Source of the DNA: Patiria pectinifera
Taxonomy: Eukaryota > Echinodermata > Asteroidea > Valvatida > Asterinidae
Assembly: GCA_029964075.1 (NCBI GenBank)
Contig: CM057138.1
Location: 5,326,932-5,390,931, forward strand
DNA length: 64,000 nucleotides
Direction: 5' to 3'
Made by a program: the position numbers and the translations under genes
Notes under the pieces: generated by a model
Told to the model about the DNA's origin: nothing
What the model saw: the letters and a program-made list of their open reading frames with translations, nothing else
Database searches by the model: none
Part shown: one piece after another, positions 10,121 to 22,400 of the stretch
How the letters are laid out: the number at the start of each line of letters is the position of its first letter
Numbering within the stretch: position 1 is the first letter of the stretch

Positions 10121-13100
10121 ATGATCGTCGCTCAACTTATGTCTGTAGTCAGCAGTTTGAATGTTCAGACGGTAGTCCTATTTGTGGTGGTACTGTTGTT
10201 GACTATCGCCTGGATCCGTCACCGTCAGCGACCACAGAACCTACCGCCCGGCCCACTAGCATGGCCCGTTATCGGTAACGCTGGTGAGTTACTGAGGGGC
10301 CGACAACTGCACCATGTACTCGATGGCTGGGCAAGACAGTATGGGAGCGTCGTGAAGGTTTGGTTAGGACCCCGTCTGACAATTGTGCTGAGTAGCTTCG
10401 AAGCGGTCAAAGAGGCTCTCATCAAACAAGCAGATTGCTTCTCAGATCGGATGGTACAAGCTGAATCTAAACACACGAGAGGTAAGTGGTTAGGCAGGAT
10501 GTTATTTAGCACAATGACATCATTTTTGATATAACCTCGAACTGAATCAGCATATGTTAAGGATTCCCAAAGTATTAAATTGGAGATCAGATTCTACTAA
10601 ACGAGTCTTGAGAAATGCATTTCCCACAAAACCTGACACGTACAGTAGAAAGTGCCCAATGCTGCTCTTCATTTCAACATATATATTTTATACCCTATTA
10701 TACCGATATAACGAGGGTATTATGTTATTGTTTCTATAAATCTTCATTGTGCAAGTTCTGGCGTCTTCCGACTTGTTTCATCGTACGGTTGGCTGGTGAC
10801 ATAGCCTCTCTTGACTCATTACTTTTACCTGCCGAGGTCTGGTAACACCAAGGATAACAAAACCTTTAAAAAAAAAAAAGTTCAATTTAAAACACAAACG
10901 TTCACAATTGCGGTTTTTTTTTTGATCGGGAAATTTACATGGCGTTGGAAAATGAAATGATTTAAACAAGTAGAAGGAAATGCACCCTTGGCCCTCCTTC
11001 GGACGCGTTTAGACCCTGCGATTATAGAGGACAATGAACTATCCTATCAATGCACTAGGCAATCTCATCGCCAATCAAAAATAAAGACTAATCTATAAAT
11101 GTTTCTGGCTGCTGGATGAAACAGAATGTTTCAAAACAAAGAACCCTGTCATTTTGTTCTATACTATACTTCAGGAAGCATTGTCATGTCAAACGGAGAT
11201 AATTGGAAGGAGCGGCGACGCTTTGGGCTGAGCGCCATGCGAACTCTGGGCATGGGCAAGAGAAGCGTGGAGCACAAGATCACCGAAGAGGCTCGCCATC
11301 TCCTCGAGAGTTTTGACGGCGAAGGAGAGAAGCCCTTCGACCCCGAGCACGCCATCCTGAACGCCGTGTCGAACATCATCTGCCTGATCAGCTTCGGCTA
11401 CCGCTTCGAGTACACAGACCCCAAGTTTGCTTACCTCGTCAAGAGCGTCAAGACCACCCTGGTGGCCGCGTCATTTGCCAATTTTGGCCTGTTTTCCTTT
11501 TTTCGCAGGACGGCTACGGATACACGTGATCGCATTGAGAGTGTCAAGACCTTCATACAAGAGGTTGTTAAGGTGAGTGGTAAAGCCCTGTCATGCTGTC
11601 TTTAACTTCAAAGCTCAGTTTATTCGAACGAACATGCGCAAATTGCAGTTTATTCCACACAAGGCTTCGCCTCGCCCACTACGAGGGGGAGGCGGCTTTG
11701 CCGCCTGTCGCCCGCTTCGCGCTAATCTTATTCCGTAAATAGTTGTGGGAGCATACACTTGTCTGTTAAGATCGGGTATTTGTGGGGACTGCAACTCGTT
11801 CCTATTACATGTACCCTTACAATGACAAACTTCCCCATAACGTAGTGTAGGCCAGGGCACACATACACACACCCACACGTTGTGTCTTACTATACTCACG
11901 AGGACCTGCCCCTTTCCTTCTTTTGTTCCCTTTTGTTTGTACTCTAACATTTTCTCGAAAGCTCCTATATAAGGTTTGAACACGAAATTCTCCCGAGGAC
12001 TAGCGCCCATGCAGGTCCTCCGGGAGCGTCGGGCCAATCGTTATCGCACACGCCCTAATGTCCCAAGTCCTCAGTTGTATAAGATAACCTGTAAACAGTG
12101 GTGTACTGACCTCCGACCATGGACGTCCTATATTGTCCCTCTTTTGTTTGTACTTCAATTATTTTAGGAAGACTCCCATTATTCTGTACACGATCCCGAT
12201 CGTTTATGCAGGGAATCGCGGACGATATTGTTCTCTTTTGCTCTCCTTTATTTTCCGTACACGGTTTGAAAGCCTGAACACGCCCAGACTCACACCCTTT
12301 CTTCTTGATAGTATAGCCGTGATGATGTTGGCAGTGTTTACAAGGGTTCGTTCACTAGAGCTATTGTCTAGGTCGTAGCTAGGTTATTCCAACTAAGTTA
12401 GGAACATGCTGAGTTGCTGTACTCCCCCATGATCCACACCATTCTAGTGACGATTCACTCCGTGTGATGCAAAATAAAAACAACACGATTTGAGTGAAAT
12501 TCGATCGAACAGATAGATTTTTTGCTCAAAGTATTAATCATCATCATCATCATTGGTCGGCCGAGGTCGGAGCATTGTATGTGAAGGGTTATTTCGTGGT
12601 ACCCATCAGCAATTTTAAACTTCATGCACATAATAGCGGATCCAATTGACACATGTGAATCAGCCAAATAACACCTCCATGAACAAGCAAATAGGCCTAT
12701 TATGTTTTGGTCGTTCTTTTTAAAAAATCTGATATCTGATCCCAAAGGACCATCAGGAGTCATTTGATGCCAATGACATCCGTGACATCATCGACATGTA
12801 CATGGTGGAAATCGAGCAACAGGAAAAGAGCGGGAAAGATGTTGCTGAAGACAGCGCGTTCTGTAAAACCACAATGTGGAAGGGCATCTATGACTTATTC
12901 GTGGCAGGAACGGATACCACGACGAACACGCTGATGTGGCTGATGTTGTACATTGCTATGAATCAAGATGTGCAGGAAAAGGTTGGTATGGATACCACAG
13001 TGTAAGATTAGTTAATTATGGCTGGCCGATGCGAAAAGACAACCGTAAAATATATCTCAGTAATGAATTCAACAAGACTAGGCAGACATAGTAAAGCTGG

Positions 13101-15508
13101 TCTCAGGGCGCACAATTCCGAATGGCTATTCAGTAGTGGGATGTTTTTCATGCAACTAGGGTCGACACAGTGGGCAGGATGCACCCCATTCATTGTCGGT
13201 ACGTGGTAATCTAGACTCCCCCCCCCCTAAAATATGGGGATCTGTAACTAGCTGCCACCTAAAGACATTCACTGGATCAACTCTGCGCGCGCAGCATGAT
13301 TGTTTATTTTTGAATTCATTTCCCGGCCAGCTTTGTGCATGGACTATTCTTCGACACATGGTTATAAAAAAAAACTCACACTTTTCTTTCCACAAAAAAG
13401 TACGCAAGATCGCCAGTTCCTTCATGCAGACAATTTAAAAGTATTCCAACTGCATAGGTTTTAAATATTGAACAGTAATGCCCCGCTCTTTATTGGTAGT
13501 AACGAGTGCACTTCGAGTGGCCTTTGTACGGTTTTGTCCGTAAAATGTAACGCGTACTTCATTTACGGTCACTCACAGTGAACAATTACATACTGTTCAC
13601 TGTAAAGAAAACATGGAAATTGATTACAGTGTGTACACAAAATCAACTTTGGATTTATTGACCGGCTGTTTAGGTACAGAAAGAAATCGATGACGTCATC
13701 GGTGGTGACCGTCAGCCAACCATAGAGGATCGTGCCAACATGCCGTATACCAACGCCGTACTGTGGGAGATACTACGTATACGACCTGTAACTCCCTTCG
13801 GAGTACCCCACAGGACCCATTATGAGACTGAATTTCTCGGCTACACGATCCCTGCAAACACAAGTGAGTTTAATCGCATTTACTGTATTACTCTGATGTG
13901 TAGGCACACTGTCAGCGATGACAAAAGTACCATTCTATGCCTTTTCCCCCCTATAATGCAACTCTGATTATGGCTTCCCATGACACACTGGCTATCAACA
14001 CCGAACATGGAGGGATACATTGAAGACCAATAGCCTGCAAACATGGTAAACCTTTCATGTTTGAGAATCAAACGCGCAACCCGCCTCCTTGGGTTAGCCT
14101 AGGCTGAATGTAGACTCACCACTTCACTCAAAATGACAGAACCACAATCAGCAACCACAGAATTGTAGCATGCCTCTTAGTAAAACAAAATTGGTTCAAT
14201 GCAGCTCTTTGGTTTCTTTCTTGGAAGGGCGATCTGGCCCTTATTCATTTCTACTATGCCGACATGACAAGCAAACCGTCTCCCTCTCCCTTTCTATCTC
14301 TATTCAATAACACCACCTCTTACTTCCAATGTATACATTCTGTTGCATAAAGCCAGCGCGCCCGGGGAGGTTCACTTCTGACCCTCATAATAGTACTGGG
14401 CAGAAGTCACTAAAAAATAGCTTTCAGGCAGGTTAGACGTGACACGGGTTGTTCTTTAGATCTAGCCCCATTGAAAGAAATTGCATAAATAAACCCACAT
14501 CTCTACAGAATAAAGACTCGGTCATCACGTTTTGAATCCGTTAAGGGAAAGGTTGTCAACACTCCCTGAAGTCACTTGGACTTTTGTCAATGAGCCTTCC
14601 TAGGTACATCTATCTATATACTATCGGACCCGTTTTGGTAAAATGCAAGTATCCGGGTACCATTACCAGTAGCAGGTGAGACTTGGTAGGTGAACCTCTG
14701 TCGCTTCGTTTCTCCTTTGCAGTGGTCTTTGTCAATCACTGGACCATTTTCCATGATCCGAAATCCTGGAAAGACCCAGAGAAGTTCGATCCCACCAGGT
14801 TCCTGTCCAAAGACGGCAAGACTGTGGAGAAACCAGAGGTTTTCATGCCGTTCAGTCTTGGTATGTTTTTGTCACCCTTTCTCTGAGGAACAATATAACT
14901 AATTCTACACCTTTCGGCAAAAATGTCTTTTCAAGCAGTAGTAGGGGCCTATTGTCAACATTTAATATTAGGATGCTTACGACAGTTGGACAAGATTTGT
15001 GTAATAGTTTCTAGGAAAATGTGTTCATGAGTGTTCATGAGAATTTCTCTTGATAAAACGGCAGTCAGCCAACACGTTCTGTAGAAAGGGTACTGTTCAC
15101 ACAAATGTGGCTTTTATTTTTTTGTTCTTAGTCTATAATTGATGTTTAGGTCAGCCAAACCCAGTTAGTCTTCTGTCCATACGTCACTATAAAACGGGAG
15201 TAACAAAATGTAATGCAGTTGAAGCACATCACGAGGAAAAACAAGATATGGCAGCGCCCATGGACTTTAGTAATAATTCACAAGATGGCGTTACAACGCA
15301 ACTGACTACGCTTTCTCTTTTATTCTCAGGTCGGCGTGTTTGCATGGGAGAGACTCTGGCTAAGATGGAGTTGTTTCTCTTCTTTGTCAACCTCCTTCAG
15401 CGATTCACCTTCTCCTTGCCTGCCAACAAACCACGCCCCTCTCTGGAGGGAATCGTTGGGGTTACTCTAGGACCGACGCCCTTCGAGGTGGTGGCTAAAC
15501 GGCGCTAA
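10121..15508 (+). CDS. Gene A: cytochrome P450, clan 2 (CYP2-like), six exons
   Basis: Coding exons are 10121-10481, 11175-11572, 12748-12981, 13674-13863, 14723-14860 and 15330-15508 (intron phases 1,0,0,1,1), predicting 499 residues, a normal P450 length. Visible landmarks: N-terminal membrane anchor (about 15-32), PPGP hinge (42-45), helix-C WKERR (131-135), I-helix AGTDTT (306-311), ExxR (363-366) and heme loop FSLGRRVCMG with ligand Cys445. The ATG at 10121 is chosen because the anchor begins just after it and B genes start at the matching place. It should be an ER-bound monooxygenase using NADPH-P450 reductase; the substrate is unknown. All junctions are GT-AG. AATAAA lies at 15976. CYP2 assignment rests on motifs; the subfamily is open. 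Confidence 0.93.
11573..12747 (+). other. Intron 2 of gene A, with decayed internal repeats
   Basis: The intron shows related segments in direct order (TTTTGTTTGTACT at about 11931 and 12144), a GGCGG-CTTTG-CCGCC hairpin near 11691, and a short ATC microsatellite at about 12537-12553. No coding region is recognised. Confidence 0.5.
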
Positions 15509-16111
15509 GTTGAAGTTCAAGAAAGAGCCGACAACCTGTTTAGGGGAGTTGTGAAAACACTAACCTATATTGTGTGCGATATGCACTATGCTTGCTATTA
15601 ATGTAATTGTTAAATAAGGATTAACTTCCTTGGCAATTAAGAAGGAAATATTTTGAATCAAAACAGGAATCAACTCCACAAATTATCCTCAAGATATGTT
15701 CGACTGATTTATTTGTAATTTACAATTACAGAGATAATTGATTAGTCTTGGAAACGCGAACTTGACTTGATGGTGTTCTACTCTAGTGACCAAGTATTGT
15801 ACGATTTTAAATAGTTTGTGCTTCAAAATGTTTGCCCGCCAGGCAAATGTCATGGATTTGACTCAAGGATCTAAGACTGGGCCAGAAAATTGGGCTATAA
15901 TTATATGGCTAATGGGTTTTAACATAACGGGCGATGTGCAAACCTGCTCTATCTACAGAGTTAACCTGTGTGACAAATAAACAAAACCGTCGAAACAGTA
16001 CATGGAACAGCCGTCGAGACGATGCATGAAAGAGTAGCTGATGCATCGACACACTCACGTGGTGAAACCTTTCACACAGAACTTTCTCGATAATGCAGCT
16101 TTTCAAAAAAA
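15509..16111 (+). other. 3' flank of gene A
   Basis: This is probable 3' UTR and spacer. A canonical AATAAA at 15976-15981 is a candidate polyadenylation signal, giving a UTR near 500 bases. Homology to the tandem B units starts abruptly at about 16112. Confidence 0.5.
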
Positions 16112-19100
16112 AAATGCCCAAATTTTATGGCAGATTTTGATCACAGTTGAAGTCCAGACACAGCCCACATGTTCTATGAGCGTTTTCTAAGTATGATGAT
16201 ATCAGAATGATCTATTTCAGCGGATAAGATACACGGTTTAAAGCGAAAATGACACTTACGTCTGAGTGAGTTTAACGTTTGCCGTAGAGGGGAAGTTTGT
16301 CACGTACGCCACGGCGAAGTACGTCGCGTAAGCTTATACAAGATCGGGCCTACACTCGGCATAATACAACGGTTTATAAACATTATCACATAATCAAAAT
16401 TGTGACGATTTACGTATAATAACAAAGATTATGGATAACCACCAGAACATACTTTATAATTCAAATGAAAGAAACAGAGCACAGTTTGGGTGAGTATGTT
16501 CACTACAATCCTGCGTGACGGCGGTCAAACAAAGGTTAGGCTCGTTTCAAGTCTGACCACATTATTAACCTAACAAATATTTCTAAAAAGAATAATCTGG
16601 ATAATTAACTAGTTTTAAAAAGGATATTGTTGTGCGAAGTAAATATGTCATAAATTTTGAGTTGACAATGATGATGTGTTGAATGATGTTTATGTGAAAT
16701 GTGGATATTAATAATCGTATTAATAAGATTTTTTTTTTAAATTTTTTTTTGGGGGGTGGGGTGGGGGGCACTTTGGCATTGATGCATTAAGGAGGTCGGC
16801 TGCAGCACCGCGTACACGCATGTGTCCAGTCACAAGAAGAAACGTCTCTCATTATTCCCATCAGTTAACTGTCAGCTCAACAGCTGGATAGTTTTTAACG
16901 GATGGCTGTGTGGATGTTTATATCCTACTTTGCCCTTTCTAACTAACATTATTTCGTTTAAAACGCCCAAATTGGCGCGTGGGTAATCGCCGCGTAGGTG
17001 TGGTTTTGAAGAAAATAGGTGTTGATTGGTTTGGAGTGAGTTTCGTGACAATTTTTCCATCCATCGGCATGTAAAACGAATGTAAGCCCATATTTTTAAA
17101 GGTTTTCATCGAAGACATCGAAGAAACACTGTTTCGATTTAGTTTCTGTCTTTTTTTCCAAGTGAAGTAGTTCCAAGCAATTAAGAGTGAAAACGTACCG
17201 TTAGTTTGAGGTTTTGCGGGAAAAACTTCTTTTTTTTTGAAGTGGAAACTTAATTATACTCTTGTCCCAAATTTGAATCCGTTCGAGCGAGTATTATATA
17301 CTTTCTGGAAATAAGAGTGAAACTACTATACATCATGTAATACGGCAATCATTTATTTAACAAGATACAAGATACATATTGCTGTTAAAAGTGAATTTCC
17401 TTTATTTTCAACCACCCTATATGGCGGGCGCAGACATCCGGGAGCTTCTTACACTTCCTCGTCTAGTTCCCAAACCCATTTGCTTAACTCAATGGTTCAT
17501 GAGTCTGGAGTGTTAAACGGTAACACATACGGTTACAGATGTAATCATCATCGGCTGACGTTACCCCGCCCACACCTATGTGTTTTTTTTGTTTTTTTAT
17601 CCTACGTGATTAGTAATCTGATTACCCTCACTGAATTTGAAAAGGAAATGGTCGTCGAATTTGCTTATTAGTTATTTCGAATCTGGAAATATCCATTCCA
17701 ACAAGAACTACCAAAAGTGCACTTTATCGCTGCCCGAATTTTAAACTTTATTCCACTACTTATACCATCTTAATAATTACAACCTTTGCAACATAGATAA
17801 CAAAACAAATTTGAAATTAAAAGGAAAAGGAAAACTTAACGACAGTTTTCCCTACATTATATCACAGAGACCCAAAATCCTGAAACCATTTCATTTTTTC
17901 TCCATTCTTCTTTCACAAATTCTGATTTCGTTTACGTACAAAGCGCGGAGACGTGAACTTTTTCAATGTTTAACTCTTACCTTACGCATACCTGAAGCTA
18001 AAATTAATCAGCAATTAAAGTTGAACACTTTTGTTTTCGACGTGCCAATCCCAGAAAACCGGAATTTGAACTCTGGACGTCGCACTAAACGCGTGTGTAA
18101 TTGTTACCCATATAGAAACGCAATTTTAGTTGCTTCCTACCATGGCATATTGTAGCTAATTAATGGACAGTTTAAACTCGTGATACACACACATACACAC
18201 ACGCTATGTAAGACATAGAAGTGGGGTACTTCCTTTGTTCTCGTGTACTAAAATTTTGCAACGTCGCACACTAATTTCAAAATACTGTTATTTTAACCTG
18301 AATTAATTTCCTGGGCTGAAATTCGGACTTAATATCCCTTTTCTAAAACTCTGCCACTTGCAACGGATCAACCCACCTTGGAAATTCCTAGTTTTTGAGT
18401 AAAATCCATATATCTATTTCGTAAAAACTTGTGGGGTACCAAAACGGTACCCCGCAAGTCGGTGGGCATTCCTTGTGGGGTACCTCCCATTGATCCGGGT
18501 GTACGCGCATGTGACCTCGCATCTAAAAGTGTTTAGTTTACCAAAATGAAAATAACATCTGAGGGATCAACGGCCAATATATCACTGACAATTACGAACA
18601 CAAATTGCTAGGTAACGCAACTGAACATATAATCGTTAAACAAACAGTCTATTAATAATAGTATTATGTTGTAGATTGGTCAGGGGCCGCAGCGAGACAG
18701 AACGAATTTTAAAGGCTTAATGTGAATTACTTTATTTAGAAATGCAGACCCGTCTACTTCTAAATCCTCAGTCCTAAATCTAGGACCAACGTACGGTCAC
18801 ACGATTTAAGGCAATTAAAGCAACTTACAAAGGAACTTGTTGCAAAAGTATAAGCAAGACATACAATAGTATAAGAAAGTGGCTCGTTGATTACCACGGG
18901 AGTGGATCCATGTTTGGATCAAGAGGGAGTTCAGCTGCCGGGGGCGGGGATGTTAACAGACATTTACCTTTTTTTGTCTGCCGGATTTTCCGAAAGAGGG
19001 CTTGAGATCCGCACTGCATGGGACACAGGGAGTTGGGCATAGCTTACGGTAATGTACCATAACCCGACTCCAACTCCAGTGGAGATTGGACTATTTGTGT

Positions 19101-19464
19101 CCTGCACTTCAACATACATGGTTATTACGTCAAGCTTTCTCTGTTCACACTCAAAACTGTACAGCCCTCCACAGACAACGTAACCCCATCACAGCACCCA
19201 GCAGACTGAATCACACGTGGATATTTCAAATTCCATACACGTGGGGCTATTCAAACGCCATTATATAACTGCCTGACGCACACTGGACTGATGCACACCC
19301 AGCTGGGGGATGTGGTAGATGAGAGGGGCCGGGTTAGACCAAATTAGAAGGCGGGGAGGAAGTTATTGCTGAGGGGCTATTTTCACTACACAATTATTCA
19401 TTGTTCTATAAAAGGCAAATTAAAGTTAACAAACACATTTTGTGCTCAACTACTAACGAAAAAT
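16112..19464. other. Downstream flank of B1, no gene recognised
   Basis: About 3.3 kb of AT-rich sequence is shared with units 2 and 3. It contains a strong hairpin (18428-18458) and, on the minus strand, an AATAAA at 18731-18736 about 730 bases after the B1 stop, a possible polyadenylation signal that is also present at 31956 and 46145. No ORF here looks like a real gene. Confidence 0.5.
18428..18458. repeat. KpnI-core hairpin, unit 1
   Basis: CTTGTGGGGTACC and GGTACCCCGCAAG pair around the loop AAAAC: 13 base pairs with one wobble. A third GGGGTACC follows within 40 bases. The hairpin is conserved in units 2 (31636-31666) and 3 (45825-45855). Confidence 0.7.
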
Positions 19465-22400
19465 TCATCGCTTCTTAGCAACAATCTCAAAGGGCTGTGG
19501 AGCAAGGGTCACCCCGGTGATTCCCTCCAGAGAGGGGCGTGGTTTCTCGGCAGGCAAGGAGAAGGTGAATCGCTGGAGGAGGTTGACAAAGAAGAGGAAC
19601 ATCTCCATCTTAGCCAGGGTCTCTCCCATGCAAATACGCCGACCTGGAAAGGGTACGGGGAAATATTAAGGAAGAAAAACACAAAGACCTTTTTAAAAAC
19701 CGGACAGCGCCCGAGGAGTTTGTGCAAACATGAGTATGCTCGACAGGCCTGTTCTTTAAATAATGACATTATTTAAGCGTTCGTGACCACGAAATAAGGA
19801 GTTAAAAATTTACGGGTAACTATCATCCTCGCATTTACACAGAAAATTTGGTTTTTAATGTCAACCAGAAAAGGCCTCGAAAAGCGGGATGAAGGCTGGT
19901 GTGTGTTATCGGTAAAATCACACTGATCGTCAAAGGGCTGGCGTTTTTTTCCTCGTACGCTGTTTTTTTTTCAAAACGAGCTACTTATAATACACATGTA
20001 AAATTCAAAATATCGAGCTGTTCCATCAGACTAATTCTCCAGTGTTTGGGTAAAATTACTGATGTTTATTTTGACATACCAAAACTGAATGGGATGAAAG
20101 CCTCCGGTCTCTCGACCGTCTTGCCGTCTTTGGACAGGAACCTGGCGGGGTCGAACTTCTCCGGGTCTGTCCAGCATTTCGGATCGCGTAGAATGGCCCA
20201 CAAATTCACGAAGACAGCTATATGTGATAATTAAATAGGGGTAAAAAAAAGTGACATTTTTGACGCTCTGATTTTGTCATATGCCAACCTTTGCTACAAA
20301 TCACACCATTATTTAAGAAATAAAAAAATATCCCATGCCCGGGTGCGAATTTGTTTTCTCAAACGACATAAGCCAATGGGGAGTACGTTATGAGGTTTTG
20401 GATTAACCCTAACCCAACCCCATCCCTTTGCTACAAACATGAGAAGAAAAAAACATATGAAAGAAAGAGAAAGAAATGAATTCGAGCCTAACGAAACTCG
20501 GACTTAATTTGCCTTAAAAAAATCCTCCAAAGCCGCCAATTACAAAAGAAAAAAAGAAAGGAAAATGTGGTTTCGAACTCACACTCTCCGATCTCAAAAC
20601 CATGGCATTATCCAACTGAGCCATCGGAGAGCTCCACAGCAAATCGTAAATCATTATATGGCATAATATACCTGCGTACGTATAATATAAGTATCGTAGA
20701 GGGTGCTCAGCAACCATCCAATACGATGTTGTTTGGGCAAAACTATTTCGCTGCCCCGGATTATTTGGCCTGGGCGTCCAGATACGTCATTTAGTGCATT
20801 CTTTGTATTGCTTTGATGCAGGGCAAAAGGCGATCGTAACAAATCACTTCGCCTGCACTGTTTAGTCTCCACTCAACTCGCCTCGCGGCTTCGCCGCGAG
20901 GTTTGAATTCCAAAGTCACAGTAGACTTTTCAAAAGACTAACTTGACCTTGTGATACCATAATACAAACTCAGCCAGACCTAGCCAAAATGTTTGTTATA
21001 TCAGAATTTGGCACTAAGTGGAGTGCCCGTCCCATTCATTGTGCACAAAAATGCACAGTCGGGATCAAGGCTTTATGTTTGCTATAACCAGAAGTCGTAT
21101 TAACAGTGTTTGTATTAACGAGGGTCGATTGGTGGAACAATTTTTGAGAAACAGTATGGTAGACATGTATGCCCATTTGAAGCAAGTTACGCTACGGAGG
21201 GGACCCCGTTCTTTTGTGTTCATCATTGTGTTCGCAGAATCTCAGGAATAATTTTGAGATATCTAGGGGGATGTGTTAGGTAACAATATTCTAGATTGTA
21301 GGTATAGGGACACTTTGGAATACCCTGTGTCGCAGATCGTGCACACCATCTAGGAGGGCACCATTTGGCTTTGATAAGCTCTTAATTGTAATAGTAGGCC
21401 AGCCAAATGTGGAAAAGTTCTCTAGATAATAATTTCACGGCATTTCTGGGTAATAGCTGGCATCCCTGCTAGATCAATTCTTTGAATCATAACAAACAAG
21501 ATGTGAGTGGATGCCATCGTTAATTTTGACCCTAAATATACCTACTTTGCATAAATCATTAATCCCTGCCGTGTAATATATCTGTTCCCCACATTTGGGT
21601 ATATTTTTAATTGTTTTACTTTTGAAAGTTTCATTTTGGTAATTCTACTTACACATCCTTACTTCAATAACATCTTGTAAAGCATATAAGTGACTGAATA
21701 TTATTATGAGGACATAGTAACGATCCAAAATGGCTACTCTTTCGCGCATTAACATGTACCTTGTCTCCAGATATCTTCAAGTAGTCTTGCCAAACATCAG
21801 TATATGAGCTTCAAATTCACCAAGTTGCATACTGGCACAGTATTTAAACCTTATTGAAAAGCATGCGATGATATTTAAACCAAGCAAACAGAAATGGGGA
21901 AAACGAGGTGTCTGTTAATTGGCCCAATTAGTGAAGGGTTGCCTAACGTGGGAGACTTGAAAAGGTTAAGGAAATTCCCAAAATTATTGGAAAGACCATA
22001 CTGACATTGACATAATTACTGGAAGATTTTTTTTTGGGGGGGGGGGGGTTCCTTGAGCTTATTCAAGTCTCCCACGTTAAGCGACCCTTCGCCTAATTTA
22101 AGCCCAGTTTACGGACAACCAGCTCGTTTTCCTGTTTTTGTTTGCTGAGCTAAATATCATAATGGTATCATTGTTTGCATGATTTTTCCATAAAGTTTTA
22201 ATAGGGCAACTGTGCAAATAAACAACTTGATGAATTTAATGTTCATCAATACTGAGGTTTGGCAAGACTACTTGATGATATCTGGAGACAAGGTAAATGC
22301 GCGCAATTTTCGGGTATAATAGTAGCCATTTTGGATCGTTTCTATGTCCTTATAATTATTCAGTCACTTATATGCTGAACAAATTGTTATTTAAGTAAGG

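Noticed and set aside
20567-20633. Functional tRNA gene on the minus strand
   Set aside because: The A and B boxes are present, but the acceptor and anticodon stems do not pair cleanly and the sequence continues into a pyrimidine tail. A SINE head fits better.
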